A DNA stretch of 5,238 nt from Gammaproteobacteria bacterium (GTDB taxonomy: Bacteria; Pseudomonadota; Gammaproteobacteria; SZUA-229), in assembly GCA_013138755.1 (NCBI GenBank), contig WTCC01000040.1, positions 1-5,238 on the forward strand, in the 5' to 3' direction. Under the pieces are notes generated by a model that saw only the letters and a list, made by a program, of their open reading frames with translations, made no database searches and was not told the DNA's origin. Positions 4,991 to 5,238 of this stretch are shown one piece after another (the first letter of the stretch is position 1; every line of letters starts with the position of its first letter). The translations under genes were made by a program, and so were the position numbers.

Positions 4991-5098
4991 ATATGGTTTT
5001 GCCTCGATTTAATGGACGGTTCAAAATAGACCGCAATGTAGTTTTTCGTAAACTGCGGGACTTAAAGTTATTGAGATAACCGTGGTCTGCCCCTATTA
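4991..5098. other. Intergenic DNA downstream of the cytochrome gene
   Basis: No gene is recognised. CCGC (5031-5034) and AGTTT (5040-5044) pair with AAACT (5050-5054) and GCGG (5055-5058), making a 9-bp stem broken by a 5-nt bulge. It lacks a T-run on the minus strand, so a terminator for the cytochrome gene is not convincing. Confidence 0.35.
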
Positions 5099-5238
5099 TT
5101 AATCACAACGTGGATCACCACGCTGGATCCAGCGAATCATAAAGTCAGGAATCGGCAGCGAGTCGCAACCATGATCTTCTTCACAGATAAAATCCCATTG
5201 CGGTTCTGCTTTCTGATGGCACTCGAAACAATTACCGC
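5099..5238 (-). CDS. C-terminus of a c-type cytochrome, start outside window
   Basis: The visible 45 residues contain CFECH (codons at 5230-5216), a covalent haem-c attachment site CxxCH, then WDFICEEDHGCDSLPIP and the ending IQRGDPRCD before TAA (5101-5099). Haem c is attached in the periplasm, so the protein is probably secreted or membrane-anchored. A single haem site close to the C-terminus, as here, is seen in cytochrome P460-type proteins and in some small monohaem cytochromes. The two extra Cys (in HGC and PRC) could form a disulfide. The rest of the gene is off the right edge, so the family is unsettled. Frame and stop are clear. Confidence 0.82.
   Translation of the reverse strand, partial: GNCFECHQKAEPQWDFICEEDHGCDSLPIPDFMIRWIQRGDPRCD

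Noticed and set aside
4993..5079. 28-codon plus-strand frame starting MVLPRFNGRF
   Set aside because: No ribosome site, no promoter and very short; not supportable.
1..5238. CRISPR arrays, tRNA or rRNA genes
   Set aside because: No regularly spaced short repeats, no cloverleaf with a TTCGA arm, and no rRNA-like segments were seen on either strand.

Overview
The window is bacterial, has moderately low GC, and most resembles an aquatic gammaproteobacterium. That guess rests on a CspA-type cold-shock gene, a perfect FNR/Anr-type box, a secreted lipoprotein with a module common in marine Gammaproteobacteria, and a c-type cytochrome tail. The assignment is inference. All host genes lie on the minus strand; only the insertion sequence (IS) is on the plus strand.

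Layout, left to right: (1) the 5' part of a csp gene (1-196, minus), cut by the window edge, followed by its leader and an intergenic hairpin; (2) an IS110-family insertion sequence, about 431-1970, whose transposase gene (694-1953, plus) is intact except for one in-frame TGA at 1711-1713; (3) about 340 bp of intergenic DNA with two strong hairpins; (4) a 606-residue lipoprotein gene (2309-4129, minus) with a promoter carrying the box TTGAT-N4-ATCAA; (5) a small 54-codon gene (4504-4668, minus) lying between two diverged copies of a 127/128-bp intergenic repeat; (6) the 3' end of a c-type cytochrome gene (5099-5238, minus).

The most informative part is the 5' non-coding end of the IS. It folds by eye into a two-lobed RNA of the bridge-RNA type described for IS110 elements. 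There is a 5' hairpin, then a 16-bp stem with an internal loop and apical hairpin (506-576), then a 13-bp stem with an internal loop and apical hairpin (577-653). The four internal-loop strands each contain a short match to the expected DNA: left target (7 nt, 426-432), right target (6 nt, 1973-1978), left donor (8 nt, 1962-1969) and right donor (5 nt, 434-438). The same boundaries give a reconstituted promoter on the circular form (TTGACC at 1950-1955, 16-bp spacer, TATAGT at 434-439). They also give a restored empty target that is an imperfect palindrome. These independent signs agree on the ends of the element, although it has no terminal inverted repeats.

The IS looks like a recently disabled copy: the RNA and ends are well preserved, but the transposase has a stop codon and one core base at the right end differs. 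The host genes are separate transcription units. The lipoprotein, and possibly the small gene, may respond to oxygen through an FNR/Anr regulator.
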